The position numbers and the translations under genes are program-made. A stretch of DNA of 64,000 nucleotides, from assembly GCF_900090205.1 (NCBI RefSeq), contig NZ_LT607802.1:4060879-4124878 (forward strand), in the 5' to 3' direction. Every line of letters begins with the position of its first letter. The first letter of the stretch is position 1. The notes beneath the pieces were generated by a model, which had not been told where the DNA came from, ran no database searches, and saw only the letters and a program-made list of their open reading frames with translations. Origin of the DNA: Vogesella sp. LIG4. GTDB lineage: Bacteria > Pseudomonadota > Gammaproteobacteria > Burkholderiales > Chromobacteriaceae. Shown here piece by piece: positions 36,150 through 45,780 of the stretch.

Positions 36150-36175
36150 AATCCGCGACGCAGGGCGACAGCAAA

Positions 36176-36207
36176 AATGGCGTTCACCCGCTGGAGTGAA
36201 CGCCATT
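36176..36207. terminator. Bidirectional terminator between globin and pirin genes
   Basis: AATGGCGTTCAC and GTGAACGCCATT pair perfectly around an 8-base loop, with an A-run on the left side. Confidence 0.8.
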
Positions 36208-36225
36208 CCGCTACCACAAGCTGGC

Positions 36226-36921
36226 TTATGCCAGATCGAACAGCAGCGCCTGCAGTGGCTCGCTGCCAACGTTGCGCAGGGTGTAGGCCGGCTGTGCGGT
36301 GACCCTGGCGGCATCGCCCGGGCCGATCTGGCTATCATCCAGCTGCAGCTGCCCCTTCACCACGTGCACATAGCTGCAACGCTCCGGCTGCTGGCTGAAG
36401 TCCAGCGACTCGCCCGGCGCCAGGATCAGCTGGTACAGCCGCGCGTCCTGCCGCATTTTCAGGCTGCCATCGGCGCCGTCCGGCGAGGCCACCAGGGTCA
36501 GGCCCGGCGCCAGGCCGAAGTCCTTCTGCTGGTAGCCCGGCGCGCCGCCGCGCTCGGCCGGCTCGATCCAGATCTGCAGAAAGCGCAGCTCCTCGCTGTC
36601 GCTGGCGTTGTACTCGCTGTGCATGATGCCGCGGCCGGCGCTCATCAGCTGGAACTCGCCGGCGCGCAGCACTTCTTCGGTACCGGTGGAATCACGGTGA
36701 CGGATGGCGCCCTGCAGCACGTAGCTGATGATTTCCATGTCGCGGTGGCCGTGGGTGTCGAAACCCGCACGTGGCAGTACACGGTCGTCGTTGATCACCC
36801 GCAAGTCGGAAAAGCCCATGTGCGCCGGGTCGTAGTAACTGGCGAACGAGAAGCTATGCCGGCTTTGCAGCCAGCCAAAGTCGGCCTTGCCACGGGAGTC
36901 GGCGCTGCGGATGCTGATCAT
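36226..36921 (-). CDS. Pirin family protein (YhhW-like bicupin)
   Basis: The 231-residue protein is a bicupin of the pirin family. The N-terminal cupin has the metal-site signature FDTHGHRDMEIISYVLQG and IMHSEYN. E. coli YhhW has quercetin 2,3-dioxygenase activity, but the true substrate is unknown. AGGAGA lies before the ATG at 36921. Confidence 0.92.
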   Translation of the reverse strand: MISIRSADSRGKADFGWLQSRHSFSFASYYDPAHMGFSDLRVINDDRVLPRAGFDTHGHRDMEIISYVLQGAIRHRDSTGTEEVLRAGEFQLMSAGRGIMHSEYNASDSEELRFLQIWIEPAERGGAPGYQQKDFGLAPGLTLVASPDGADGSLKMRQDARLYQLILAPGESLDFSQQPERCSYVHVVKGQLQLDDSQIGPGDAARVTAQPAYTLRNVGSEPLQALLFDLA

Positions 36922-37274
36922 GATGAATTCTCCTGAATGTTCGTCACCGCCAGAAAAATGGCAAGATGCGCTTTTCTGCGGCGACGAAATGTACTTTACC
37001 GCCTGTTCCCGGCAATAAAAACCGGAGAATTCTGCCTAGCCCGTTCAACTTATTCGATCAGCCCGCCGTGGCAGCAGGCCAGGCCACACCCGCGCGGCAA
37101 GGCAGGTCTGCTTGCAAGATTTTTCTGTTTATCGCCCGCCAAACCGAATTTTCTGCACATTCCGCCGTTATCCGGCGGGCAATACGCAACCAGTGTCTGC
37201 CGTCCGGATGCTAGGATTTATCGATAGCCGGTGCCCTTGCGCACCCTTACCCGCACCCACCCGGAGCAGCCACC
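36922..37274. other. Intergenic region between divergent pirin and kynA
   Basis: This 353-bp stretch is AT-richer than its neighbours and should hold both promoters. A small hairpin CCGCCG/CGGCGG lies at 37162-37178. The short frames within it have no ribosome sites. No operator could be assigned. Confidence 0.5.
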
Positions 37275-38144
37275 ATGCAATGTCCGATGTCCGGCCAAGC
37301 CGCCCAGCCTGCCAGCAATAGCGAAGAGCGCTGGCACGAAGCGCAGATGGATTTCTCGAAACTGATGAGCTACGGCGACTACCTGGGGCTGGACCAGATT
37401 CTGAACGCCCAGCACCCGCTGTCGCCGGATCACAACGAGATGCTGTTCATCGTGCAGCACCAGACTTCCGAGCTGTGGATGAAGCTGATGCTGCACGAGC
37501 TGCGCGCCGCCCGCGAGCAGGTGAAGCAGGATCATCTGTCGCCGGCGTTCAAGATGCTGGCGCGCGTGTCGCGCATCATGGAGCAGCTGGTGCAGGCGTG
37601 GAACGTGCTGTCCACCATGACGCCGCCGGAATACAGCGCCATGCGCCCCTACCTCGGCCAGTCGTCCGGCTTCCAGTCCTTCCAGTACCGCGAGATCGAA
37701 TTCATTCTCGGCAACAAGAATGCAGCGATGCTCAAACCGCACGCCCACCGCCCGGAACACCTGGCGCTGGTGACCGAGGCGCTGCAGACCCCGTCGCTGT
37801 ACGACGAGGCGATCCGCCTGATGGCGCGCCGCGGCCTGCCCATCGATGCCGACTGCCTGCAGCGCGACTGGACCCAGCCCGCCGGCTACAACGCCTCGGT
37901 GGAAGCCGCCTGGCTGCAGGTGTACCGCCAGCCGGACGAGCACTGGGAGCTGTACCAGCTGGGCGAGAAATTCGTCGATCTGGAAGACGCCTTCCGCCAG
38001 TGGCGCTTCCGCCACGTCACCACGGTGGAGCGGGTGATCGGCTTCAAGCGCGGCACCGGCGGCACCGAGGGCGTGAGCTACCTGCGCAAGATGCTGGACG
38101 TGGTGCTGTTCCCGGAGCTGTGGCGGCTGCGCACCGAGCTGTAA
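37275..38144 (+). CDS. kynA: Tryptophan 2,3-dioxygenase
   Basis: This haem enzyme opens the indole ring of L-tryptophan to N-formylkynurenine. The 289-residue protein is of usual length. It has [19 protein letters not shown] with the substrate His and [13 protein letters not shown] with the haem-ligand His, then [15 protein letters not shown] lies before the ATG at 37275. The usual partners kynB and kynU are not in the window, so the gene stands alone. Two hairpins follow the stop. Confidence 0.96.
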   Translation: MQCPMSGQAAQPASNSEERWHEAQMDFSKLMSYGDYLGLDQILNAQHPLSPDHNEMLFIVQHQTSELWMKLMLHELRAAREQVKQDHLSPAFKMLARVSRIMEQLVQAWNVLSTMTPPEYSAMRPYLGQSSGFQSFQYREIEFILGNKNAAMLKPHAHRPEHLALVTEALQTPSLYDEAIRLMARRGLPIDADCLQRDWTQPAGYNASVEAAWLQVYRQPDEHWELYQLGEKFVDLEDAFRQWRFRHVTTVERVIGFKRGTGGTEGVSYLRKMLDVVLFPELWRLRTEL

Positions 38145-38178
38145 CAGCCTGCACGCGATCAGCTGCACTTCACTCACG

Positions 38179-38210
38179 ACAAGGGTTGGCCGCATGCGGC
38201 CAACCCTTGT
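38179..38210. terminator. Perfect 32-bp palindrome made of two motif copies
   Basis: ACAAGGGTTGGCCGCA is followed directly by its reverse complement with no loop bases between. Each half holds one motif copy (38186 and 38195). It lies 34 bp after kynA. Confidence 0.75.
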
Positions 38211-38242
38211 TGTTTGCAGCCCGCCAACGGGCATGCAGCACA

Positions 38243-38272
38243 GGCAAGGGCCGGCTATCGCCGGCCCTTGCC
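38243..38272 (+). terminator. Second hairpin behind kynA
   Basis: GGCAAGGGCCGGC and its complement form a 13-bp stem with a 4-base loop. Only a short T-run follows (GCTTTCC). Confidence 0.55.
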
Positions 38273-38369
38273 GCTTTCCAGCACAACTGGCATCCACCCG
38301 CGGGATGGTCTTCACTGAAGCATCGATAAAACATCGTATCAGCGCCGGCATGCCGGCAAGGAGGCCATC

Positions 38370-38945
38370 ATGCATATCGCCATCATCGGCAAGGGCAATG
38401 TCGGTTCTGCACTGCAGGCGGGGCTGTCGCAACTGGGCCACCAGGTACGCGCCGTCGGTCGCGACCCGCAGCTGGTACACCAGGCAGCGCTGGCCAGCGA
38501 ATTGATCATCCTCGCCATGCCCTACAGCGAAACGGACAACGTGGTTACCGCGCTGGGCGTGGCGGCCAACGGCAAGGTGGTGGTGGATGCCACCAACCTG
38601 CTCACCGACAGCCTGCACCTGGCTGCCGGCTTCGACACCAGCGGCGCCGAGTTGCTGCAGCAGAAGCTGCCGGCGGCACAGGTAGTGAAGGCGTTCAACA
38701 CCTGCTTTGCCGGCACCATGGCCAGCGGCCACGTCAAGGGCGAACAGCTGGTGGGGCTGGTGGCCGGCGACGATGCCGCCGCCAAGCAGACGGTGCTGGA
38801 GATAGTGGCGGCGCTGGGTTTCGATGCGGTGGATGCCGGCCCGCTGCTGATGGCGCGCTACCTGGAGCCGATGGCGCTGCTCAACATCCGCCTGGCCTAT
38901 GTGCAGGGGCTGGGGGCCAATATGGGTTTCCGCCTGGTACGCTGA
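38370..38945 (+). CDS. NADPH-dependent F420-reductase-like dinucleotide-binding protein
   Basis: The 191-residue protein is a single Rossmann domain with the start IAIIGKGNVGSALQAGL and the VVKAFNTCFAGTM segment of the F420H2:NADP oxidoreductase-like family. In organisms without F420, members act as generic NAD(P)-dependent oxidoreductases. AGGAGG lies before the ATG. No partner gene is evident. Confidence 0.85.
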   Translation: MHIAIIGKGNVGSALQAGLSQLGHQVRAVGRDPQLVHQAALASELIILAMPYSETDNVVTALGVAANGKVVVDATNLLTDSLHLAAGFDTSGAELLQQKLPAAQVVKAFNTCFAGTMASGHVKGEQLVGLVAGDDAAAKQTVLEIVAALGFDAVDAGPLLMARYLEPMALLNIRLAYVQGLGANMGFRLVR

Positions 38946-39146
38946 GCGCCTGTCACTATCTGCTACGCCGCGGCGAGATGGCGTTAAAAACAACTTCGAA
39001 ATGCGGATTTACTTAGTGTAGATTCCGCTTTCCCGGTCGTTTTCGCCTTGTCTTGCGCCAGCTGGCAAGCGCGTGGACAGACTCGGCACGCCGACATGCC
39101 CCGCGACGGGTGAATGCCAAGTCCGGGCACCTGCAACGCCAGACAT

Positions 39147-40049
39147 ATGGATGACCGCATGCCCCTTTCCTGCCTGCTGCGCAGCGTAACAACACGCCTG
39201 TGCGGCACCTTGCTGCTTGCCCTGCCGGCAGCGGCCCGTGCCGCCTCACCGCTGGATATCGAACTTACCTGGGTCACCCTGGGCTCGGAGCCCTACACCA
39301 TCAGCAGCGGCAAGCTGGCCGGCCAGGGCGTCATGGATCTGATCGTCGCGGCAATCCACCCCCGGCTGTCCAGCCGCCCGCCACAGCAGGTGCATGCCAT
39401 GGCAGCGCGCATCGAGATGGAAATGCACAAGCCCGGCACCCGCTGCACCACCAGCCTGCTGCCCACGCCAACGCGCGAGCAGTACCTGATTTTCAGCCAG
39501 CCTTACGAGCAGATACTGCCCAATGGTCTGATCACCCTGAAGTGGCGGCAGCACTTCCTGACACCCTATCGGGCGGCCAACAACACCATCCAGTTGAGCA
39601 AGCTGCTGCAGAACCCGGGCTACAAACTGGGCGTCAGCATGGCGCGCGCCTTCGGCGGCAGTATCAATACCGTGCTGCAGCCTTATCTGGACAAGCAGGC
39701 CGGCAATGTCGTGCAGCTGTCCGGCATCACCAACCTCAAGATGCGGCGCTCCGGCCGCATCGACTTCTTCCTCGGCTACCCATACGACCAGTATGACAAT
39801 GTGGGCGTGCCCAACGAAATGGCGCGCGACACGGTATTCCTGCCACTGGCGGAAGGCGGCGGCCTGCTGCCTGCCACCATGGCCTGCCAGCGCACGGAAC
39901 AGGGCAAGCAGGTAGTTGCGCTGTTCAACAGCCTGCTGCAGGAGGACAAGGCCTTGCGCCGCAGCCTGGTGGTGGCGTACGAGCGCTGGCTCAGCCCCAG
40001 TGCCATCGTCACGCTGCATAACATGCTGCGTCAGGAAGCAACGCAGTAG
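39147..40049 (+). CDS. Periplasmic solute-binding-like protein (family 3 type)
   Basis: The 300-residue protein has a signal peptide ending in AAARAAS, then a domain like amino-acid binding proteins (WVTLGSEPYTIS, TPTREQYLIFSQPY, LGVSMARAFGGSI, FFLGYPYDQY). It lacks ABC permease or ATPase genes beside it. It may be one of the solitary TIGR02285-type proteins of unknown ligand. Start codons at 39147 and 39159 are both possible, with no clear ribosome site. Confidence 0.75.
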   Translation: MDDRMPLSCLLRSVTTRLCGTLLLALPAAARAASPLDIELTWVTLGSEPYTISSGKLAGQGVMDLIVAAIHPRLSSRPPQQVHAMAARIEMEMHKPGTRCTTSLLPTPTREQYLIFSQPYEQILPNGLITLKWRQHFLTPYRAANNTIQLSKLLQNPGYKLGVSMARAFGGSINTVLQPYLDKQAGNVVQLSGITNLKMRRSGRIDFFLGYPYDQYDNVGVPNEMARDTVFLPLAEGGGLLPATMACQRTEQGKQVVALFNSLLQEDKALRRSLVVAYERWLSPSAIVTLHNMLRQEATQ

Positions 40050-40121
40050 ACCCGCCCCGCACGCAAAAAAACACCCCGGTCGAACAGACCCGGGGCGCCC
40101 AAGGAGACGGTTGTTAGCTGA

Positions 40122-41696
40122 TCAGGCAGCGCTTACGCCGCTGCGGATCAGGTGGTCAAAGGCGCCGAGCGCTGCCTTGGCGCCCTCGCCCATGGCGATG
40201 ATGATCTGCTTGTACGGTACATCGGTTACGTCGCCGGCGGCGTACACCCCCGGCACGGTGGTGTCCTGCTGGCGGCCCACCAGAATCTCGCCGCGGCTGG
40301 ACAGCTCCACGCTGCCCTTGAGCCAGTCGGTATTGGGCAGCAGGCCGATCTGCACGAAAATGCCCTCCAGTTCGATATGGCGCGCTTCACCGCTGGCACG
40401 ATCAATATAGTCGAGCCCGTTTACTTTGCTGCCGTCGCCGCTTACCGCGGTGGTCTGCGCCTGCAGGATCACCGTCACATTGGGCAGGCTGCGCAGCTTG
40501 TTCTGCAGTACCGCGTCGGCACGCATGGCATCGCCGAACTCCAGCAGGGTAACGTGCGACACGATGCCGGCCAGGTCGATGGCCGCTTCCACGCCGGAGT
40601 TGCCGCCGCCCACCACCGCCACGCGCTTGCCCTTGAACAGCGGGCCGTCACAGTGCGGGCAGTAGGCCACGCCCTTGTTGCGGTATTCCTGCTCGCCCGG
40701 CACGTTCATTTCGCGCCAGCGCGCACCGGTGGCAATGATCACCGTTTTGGCTTTCAGGGTGGCACCGCTTTCCAGGCGCACCTCGGTCAGCCCGCTGGCG
40801 GTTTCGCTGGCCGGCAGCAGCTTGCTGGCGCGCTGCAGGTTCATGATGTCGACTTCGTAATCCTTGACGTGCTGCTCCAGCGCCATTGCCAGTTTCGGGC
40901 CTTCGGTTTCCTTTACCGAGATGAAGTTTTCGATGCCCATGGTGTCCAGCACCTGGCCGCCGAAGCGCTCGGCCACCACGCCGGTGCGGATGCCCTTGCG
41001 CGCAGTGTAGATGGCTGCCGCCGCGCCGGCCGGCCCACCGCCGACCACCAACACATCAAATGCGTCCTTGCCGGCAATTTTTTCGGCCTCGCGCGCTGCT
41101 GCGCCGGTATCCAGCCGGGCGACGATTTCTTCCAGCCCCATGCGGCCCTGGCCGAACACTTCGCCGTTCAGGTACACGCTGGGCACCGACATGATCTGGC
41201 GCTGTGTCACCTCGTCCTGGAACAGCGCACCGTCGATCATGCTGTGGCGGATGTTCGGGTTCAGCACCGCCATCAGGTTCAGCGCCTGCACCACGTCCGG
41301 GCAGTTCTGGCACGACAGCGAGATATAGGTTTCGAAGCGGTATTCACCCGCCAGGCCCTGCACCTGCTCAATCAGCGCCTGCCCGGCCTTGGACGGGTGG
41401 CCGCCCACCTGCAGCAGCGCCAGCACCAGCGAGGTGAATTCGTGGCCCAGCGGCACGCCGGCAAACTGTACACGGGCGACGTCCTCGCCCGTGCGGCCAA
41501 CGGTGAACGACGGCTGGCGCGCATCGTTGCCGTCAAGGCGCACGCTGACTTTATCCGACAGCCCGGCGATGTCGAGCAGCAGGCCGCGCACCTCTTCGTC
41601 CTTGGCGCCATGGCCCAGCGAGGCCACCAGTTCGATCGGGTATTGCAGCTTGGTGAGATAGCTTTGCAGTTGGGTCTTGATGGTGTTGTCCAGCAT
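40122..41696 (-). CDS. ahpF: Alkyl hydroperoxide reductase subunit F
   Basis: AhpF reduces AhpC with electrons from NADH through FAD and two CxxC centres. The 524-residue protein has the N-terminal double thioredoxin fold with SCQNCPD and the C-terminal reductase with YCPHCDG and [23 protein letters not shown] lies before the ATG at 41696. It follows ahpC by 241 bp in the same direction. A motif copy lies inside at 41492. Confidence 0.96.
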   Translation of the reverse strand: MLDNTIKTQLQSYLTKLQYPIELVASLGHGAKDEEVRGLLLDIAGLSDKVSVRLDGNDARQPSFTVGRTGEDVARVQFAGVPLGHEFTSLVLALLQVGGHPSKAGQALIEQVQGLAGEYRFETYISLSCQNCPDVVQALNLMAVLNPNIRHSMIDGALFQDEVTQRQIMSVPSVYLNGEVFGQGRMGLEEIVARLDTGAAAREAEKIAGKDAFDVLVVGGGPAGAAAAIYTARKGIRTGVVAERFGGQVLDTMGIENFISVKETEGPKLAMALEQHVKDYEVDIMNLQRASKLLPASETASGLTEVRLESGATLKAKTVIIATGARWREMNVPGEQEYRNKGVAYCPHCDGPLFKGKRVAVVGGGNSGVEAAIDLAGIVSHVTLLEFGDAMRADAVLQNKLRSLPNVTVILQAQTTAVSGDGSKVNGLDYIDRASGEARHIELEGIFVQIGLLPNTDWLKGSVELSSRGEILVGRQQDTTVPGVYAAGDVTDVPYKQIIIAMGEGAKAALGAFDHLIRSGVSAA

Positions 41697-41741
41697 GATG
41701 TGCTCCTTGGTATACGGGTACCCGGGAAAACCGCCGCAAAG

Positions 41742-41750
41742 TTGGCCGCA
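41742..41750 (-). repeat. Copy of the TGCGGCCAAC motif (ahpC-ahpF gap)
   Basis: A single copy lies 46 bp ahead of ahpF, in the gap between the two ahp genes. Confidence 0.8.
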
Positions 41751-41937
41751 AGGGTTTTCCGGGGCACCCGGCAATGAATGTCGGGTGTTGGGGAGTGTTT
41801 ATCCCACCTTGTTTCCGCCGATGATTCGGCCCGTGAGCGCGAAGGCAAGCAAGCGGGGGCGCAGACAGTACATGGAGTACGGCAAGCCCCCGCGCCGCGC
41901 CGCCGACAAAGCTATCGGGCCGAAGGGCGGCGGAAAC

Positions 41938-42501
41938 TTAGATCTTGCCTACCAGGTCCAGCGACGGCGCCAGGGTGGCATCGCCTTCCTGCCACTTGGC
42001 CGGGCATACTTCACCCGGGTGCGCTGCCACGTACTGGGCAGCCTTCACCTTGCGCAGCAGTTCGGCGGCATCGCGGCCCACGCCACCGGCGTTGATTTCC
42101 ACGATCTGGATCTTGCCCTGCGGGTCGATGACAAAAGTGCCGCGGTCGGCCAGGCCGGCTTCCTCGATCAGCACGCCGAAGTTGCGCGAGATCAGGTGGG
42201 TGGGGTCGGCCAGCATCGGGTACTGGATCTTCTTGATGGTGTCCGAGGTGTCGTGCCAGGCCTTGTGGGTGAAGTGGGTGTCGGTGGATACCGAGTAGAT
42301 TTCCACGCCCAGCTGCTGGAACTGCGGGTACAGGTCGGCCAGGTCACCCAGCTCGGTGGGGCACACGAAGGTGAAGTCGGCCGGGTAGAAGAACACCACC
42401 GACCACTTGCCCAGCAGGGTCTGATCGCTCACCTCGATGAACTTGCCGTTGTGGAAGGCCTGGGTAGCGAACGGTTTGATCTGGCTGTTGATGATGGACA
42501 T
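41938..42501 (-). CDS. ahpC: Alkyl hydroperoxide reductase subunit C (peroxiredoxin)
   Basis: The 187-residue 2-Cys peroxiredoxin has the peroxidatic Cys in [12 protein letters not shown] and the resolving Cys in [10 protein letters not shown]. It reduces H2O2 and organic peroxides and is recycled by AhpF next door. AAGGAG lies before the ATG at 42501. The 286-bp gap to ada contains an AT-rich island (about 42625-42690) that is the likely promoter. An OxyR site is expected from the family, but I could not fit one with confidence. Confidence 0.97.
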   Translation of the reverse strand: MSIINSQIKPFATQAFHNGKFIEVSDQTLLGKWSVVFFYPADFTFVCPTELGDLADLYPQFQQLGVEIYSVSTDTHFTHKAWHDTSDTIKKIQYPMLADPTHLISRNFGVLIEEAGLADRGTFVIDPQGKIQIVEINAGGVGRDAAELLRKVKAAQYVAAHPGEVCPAKWQEGDATLAPSLDLVGKI

Positions 42502-42787
42502 GCTTGGCTCCTTGAATGAATTGGGTGCTGCGCATCAAACCGTACGTTGTGGCGTGATGCCGCTCATCGGCGGCGCCCGGTCTGTCTGCAGCGGTTAGTC
42601 GTTATCGACAGGTGCATGATGCGGCCGCGTGATAGATAAATCTAATTGAATGTTTTTCTTGCATAGTTTTATTTTCTTTATCGGCGGCCATAGCCGGTTT
42701 TGATCGCAAGCAGCGGAGTGTCGCCGGCAGCGGCAGGGCCTACAGTCAGAGCAGGAACACAAGGGAGCCACAGAAGGGAGCCACAGC

Positions 42788-43879
42788 ATGAAACAGTCCA
42801 CGCATGACAGCGGCGCCAGCAGCGCCGATCCGCGCTGGCAGGCGGTACTGGCGCGCGATGCCGCCGCCGACGGCCAGTTCGTGTACGCGGTGCGCAGCAC
42901 CGGCATCTACTGCCGCCCCAGCTGCCCGTCGCGCCACGCGCGGCCGGAAAACGTGCGCTTCTACCCGGATGCCGCCACCGCCGGCGCCGCTGGCTACCGC
43001 CCCTGCCGCCGCTGCCGGCCGGACGCCGAATCGCCGGCGCAGCTGCAGGCCGCGCTGATCGCCCGGCTGTGCCGGCAAATAGAGGACGCCGAGCAGGCAC
43101 CGACGCTGGCCGAGCTGGCCGCCAGTGCCGGGCTCAGCCCCTACCACCTGCAGCGGGTGTTCAAGGCCGCCACCGGGCTCAGCCCCAAGGCCTACGCCAG
43201 CGCCCACCGCGCCGCGCGCCTGCGCCAGTCGCTGCAGCAGACACCATCGGTGACCGAGGCCATCTACCAGGCCGGCTACAACGCCAGCAGCCGCTTCTAC
43301 GAGGAATCCGCCGCGCTGCTGGGCATGACGCCCAGCGCCTGGCGCGCCGGCGGCAAGGCGCAGGACATCCGCGTTGCCATCGCCCAGTGCAGCCTGGGTG
43401 CGCTGCTGGTAGCGCAGAGCGCGCGCGGCATCTGCGCGATACTGTTGGGCGACGACGCCGGCAGCCTGCTGCACGAGCTGCAGGACCGCTTCCCTGCGGC
43501 CAACCTGATCGGTGGCGATGCCGCTTACGAACAGCTGGTGGCGCAGGTAGTGGGCTTCATCGAAGCGCCGCAGCAGGGGCTGGATCTGCCGCTGGACATC
43601 CGCGGCACCGCCTTCCAGCAGCGGGTATGGCAGGCGCTGCGCAGCATCCCGCCGGGGCAGACGCTGAGCTACAGCGAAGTGGCGCAGCGCATCGGCTCAC
43701 CGCGCGCGGTGCGTGCCGTGGCGCAGGCCTGCGCCGCCAATGCGCTGGCGGTGGCGATTCCCTGCCACCGCGTGGTGCGCACCGACGGTAGCCTGTCCGG
43801 CTACCGCTGGGGCGTGGCGCGCAAGGCGGAACTGCTGGCGCGCGAGGCCGGTAACAAGGGCACAGCAAATGATGGATGA
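42788..43879 (+). CDS. ada: Bifunctional methylated-DNA repair protein and regulator Ada
   Basis: Ada removes methyl groups from DNA phosphotriesters and O6-methylguanine onto its own cysteines and then activates repair genes. The 363-residue protein has the N-terminal zinc site Cys42, Cys46, Cys73 and Cys76 (YCRPSC, PCRRC), an AraC-type helix-turn-helix (LAASAGLSPYHLQRVFK) and the methyltransferase site AIPCHRVV. It heads ada-alkB-alkA. A motif copy lies at 43495. Confidence 0.95.
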   Translation: MKQSTHDSGASSADPRWQAVLARDAAADGQFVYAVRSTGIYCRPSCPSRHARPENVRFYPDAATAGAAGYRPCRRCRPDAESPAQLQAALIARLCRQIEDAEQAPTLAELAASAGLSPYHLQRVFKAATGLSPKAYASAHRAARLRQSLQQTPSVTEAIYQAGYNASSRFYEESAALLGMTPSAWRAGGKAQDIRVAIAQCSLGALLVAQSARGICAILLGDDAGSLLHELQDRFPAANLIGGDAAYEQLVAQVVGFIEAPQQGLDLPLDIRGTAFQQRVWQALRSIPPGQTLSYSEVAQRIGSPRAVRAVAQACAANALAVAIPCHRVVRTDGSLSGYRWGVARKAELLAREAGNKGTANDG

Positions 43880-44522
43880 CCTGTTCGCCCCCCCTGCCGG
43901 CGAAGAACCCCACACCGAGCGCCTGGCCGCCGGCACCGTGCTGCTGCACGCCATGGCGGCGCCGCAGGCGGAAGCGCTGCTGGCCGACATCCGGCACATC
44001 GCCGCACTCTCGCCGTTCCGCCACATGGTCACGCCCGGCGGTTACCGCATGGGCGTGGCCACCACCAGCTGCGGCGAACTGGGCTGGGTCTCCGACCAGC
44101 ACGGCTACCGCTACAGCCGGCAGGACCCGGGCAGCGGCCAGCCGTGGCCGGCCATGCCCGACAGCTGGCTGGCGCTGGCCAGCGAGGCCGCCGCACGCGC
44201 CGGCTTTGCCGGCTTCGTGCCGGATGCCTGCCTGATCAACCGCTATGTGCCGGGCTGCAAGCTGTCGCTGCACCAGGACAAGGACGAACGCGACTTCTCC
44301 GCCCCCATCGTGTCGCTGTCGCTGGGGCTGCCGGCCGTGTTCGAGCTGGGCGGCCTGCGCCGCAGCGAACGCTGTGCGCGCCTCACCCTGCGCCACGGCG
44401 ACATCCTGGTCTGGGGCGGCCCGGACCGCCTGCGCTACCACGGCGTGCTGCCGCTGGCGGGCGGCAGCCACCCGCTGCTGGGCGAGTGCCGCATCAACCT
44501 CACCTTCCGCCGCGCCGGCTGA
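43869..44522 (+). CDS. alkB: DNA oxidative demethylase AlkB
   Basis: AlkB is a Fe(II)/2-oxoglutarate dioxygenase that removes methyl groups from 1-methyladenine and 3-methylcytosine. The 217-residue protein has the HxD...H iron site (LSLHQDKDE, RYHGVLP) and the 2-oxoglutarate Arg in RINLTFR. It starts inside the end of ada, overlapping by 11 bp. ATG codons at 43869 and 43872 are both possible. Confidence 0.93.
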   Translation: MMDDLFAPPAGEEPHTERLAAGTVLLHAMAAPQAEALLADIRHIAALSPFRHMVTPGGYRMGVATTSCGELGWVSDQHGYRYSRQDPGSGQPWPAMPDSWLALASEAAARAGFAGFVPDACLINRYVPGCKLSLHQDKDERDFSAPIVSLSLGLPAVFELGGLRRSERCARLTLRHGDILVWGGPDRLRYHGVLPLAGGSHPLLGECRINLTFRRAG

Positions 44523-44581
44523 ATGCCGGTCCACCCGGGCCACGCTGTTACGATGACAAGCCAGCCATCTGCCATTAGCCT

Positions 44582-44590
44582 TGCGGCCAA
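44582..44590 (+). repeat. Copy of the TGCGGCCAAC motif (alkB-alkA gap)
   Basis: A copy in the long CTTGCGGCCAACCTT form lies 22 bp before alkA and after alkB. Confidence 0.8.
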
Positions 44591-44611
44591 CCTTTCGCCC
44601 GGAAATCCCTC

Positions 44612-45514
44612 ATGACACTGCCCCTGCACTGCCGGCTACCGCTGCCGGCCAATTTCCGTGCCGACGGCTTTCTCGACTTCCACCGCCGCGATGCACAGCA
44701 GCTGGCCGAGCGCGTCAGCGGCCAGACGCTGGAAAAGGGCCTGCTGTGGCGCGGCCTGCCGGCGCTGCTGCGCGTTGCGCTCTATCCCGGCCACGCGGAG
44801 GCCAGCCTGCTGCTGGATGGCAGCGCCCAGCCCGACGATGCAGCACAGCTGGCCACTACCGTGCGTCACATGCTGGGCCTCACCCAGCCGGTGGAAGCCT
44901 TCGAGGCGGCGCTGGCCGACCACCCGCAGCTGGGGCCGCTGCTGGCGCGGCAGAGCGGGCTGCGCGTACCGCAGACCGCCAGCGCTTTCGAGGCGCTGGC
45001 CTGGGCCATCATCGGCCAGCAGATCAGCGTGGCCGCCGCGGTGTCAATACGCCGCCGCTTCATCCAGGCCGCCGGGCAGCGTCACAGCAGCGGGCTGTAC
45101 TGTCTGCCGGATGCCGACTGCGTGGCCGCCATGGACGAAGCCACCCTGCGCGGCGCCGGCTGCACCCAGGGCAAGGCGCAGACCCTGCTGCGGCTGGCGG
45201 CGGCGGTGGCCGGCGGCGAGCTGCCCTTGGCCGCATGGCAGTTCGCGCCGGATGCCGCGCAGATCGGCAAGCAGCTGGCAACCATGCGCGGCATCGGCCC
45301 GTGGACCATCAGCTACGCGCTGCTGCGCGGCTTTGCCTGGCTGGACGGCTCGCTGCACGGCGACGTGGCGGTGCGCCGCAACCTGCAGCGCCTGCTCGGC
45401 CGTAGCGACAAGCTGGAAGCCGCCGAGGTGGAGGCCTGGCTGGCGCCCTTCGCGCCGTGGCGCGCGCTGGTGGCGGCACACCTGTGGGCGCTGCAGAGCA
45501 GCGATGGCTACTGA
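44612..45514 (+). CDS. alkA: DNA-3-methyladenine glycosylase II
   Basis: AlkA cuts alkylated purines from DNA. The 300-residue protein has the N-terminal AlkA domain, then the helix-hairpin-helix GPD motif MRGIGPWTISYA with the catalytic Asp in LHGDVAVRRNL. It is the third gene of the Ada-type alkylation response unit, 89 bp after alkB. Confidence 0.93.
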   Translation: MTLPLHCRLPLPANFRADGFLDFHRRDAQQLAERVSGQTLEKGLLWRGLPALLRVALYPGHAEASLLLDGSAQPDDAAQLATTVRHMLGLTQPVEAFEAALADHPQLGPLLARQSGLRVPQTASAFEALAWAIIGQQISVAAAVSIRRRFIQAAGQRHSSGLYCLPDADCVAAMDEATLRGAGCTQGKAQTLLRLAAAVAGGELPLAAWQFAPDAAQIGKQLATMRGIGPWTISYALLRGFAWLDGSLHGDVAVRRNLQRLLGRSDKLEAAEVEAWLAPFAPWRALVAAHLWALQSSDGY

Positions 45515-45632
45515 GCGGCTGTCATCAGGCTGTCACCCGCCACGGCGATACTGCCGCCGCTGTTGTGCCCTCGAAACCCCGGTTTCTCGAAGCACTTTGT
45601 AGTGCATTGTCCCGTTTCTGCTGACTGTCTGT
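45515..45632 (+). other. alkA 3' region with small hairpins
   Basis: Two small hairpins (GAAACC/GGTTTC near 45572-45585 and GCACT/AGTGC at 45593-45606) precede a strong terminator. No gene is seen. It may be the 3' UTR of alkA or a short RNA. No good promoter is visible. Confidence 0.35.
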
Positions 45633-45665
45633 CGGCCCGCCCTCTCCCAGGCGGGCCGTTTTTTT
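45633..45665 (+). terminator. Rho-independent terminator after the ada-alkB-alkA unit
   Basis: CGGCCCGCC and GGCGGGCCG pair around an 8-base loop and are followed by seven Ts. It lies 118 bp after the alkA stop. Confidence 0.85.
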
Positions 45666-45742
45666 GGCCTCCAGCCAGCGCCACGCCAGCCGGCGCCACC
45701 CACGCCGGGCGGATTGCCAAAGTCATCGGCGGCCCCGCCGTA

Positions 45743-45748
45743 TATACT
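45743..45748 (+). promoter_or_regulatory. Possible -10 box of the patatin gene
   Basis: TATACT lies 32 bp before the ATG. No good -35 box is seen. Confidence 0.35.
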
Positions 45749-45780
45749 CTGCACACCCGCATTTTTCCGCCCGTGCCGCA

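Noticed and set aside
38551..38567. Near-matches such as GGCGGCCAAC (also near 39575 and 26291)
   Set aside because: They differ from the core at one position and are frequent in GC-rich Ala-Asn or Gly-Arg codons, so they were not counted.
42625..42690. A full OxyR tetranucleotide-spaced site ahead of ahpC
   Set aside because: ATAG and partial matches are present, but the 7-base spacing does not hold across all four elements.
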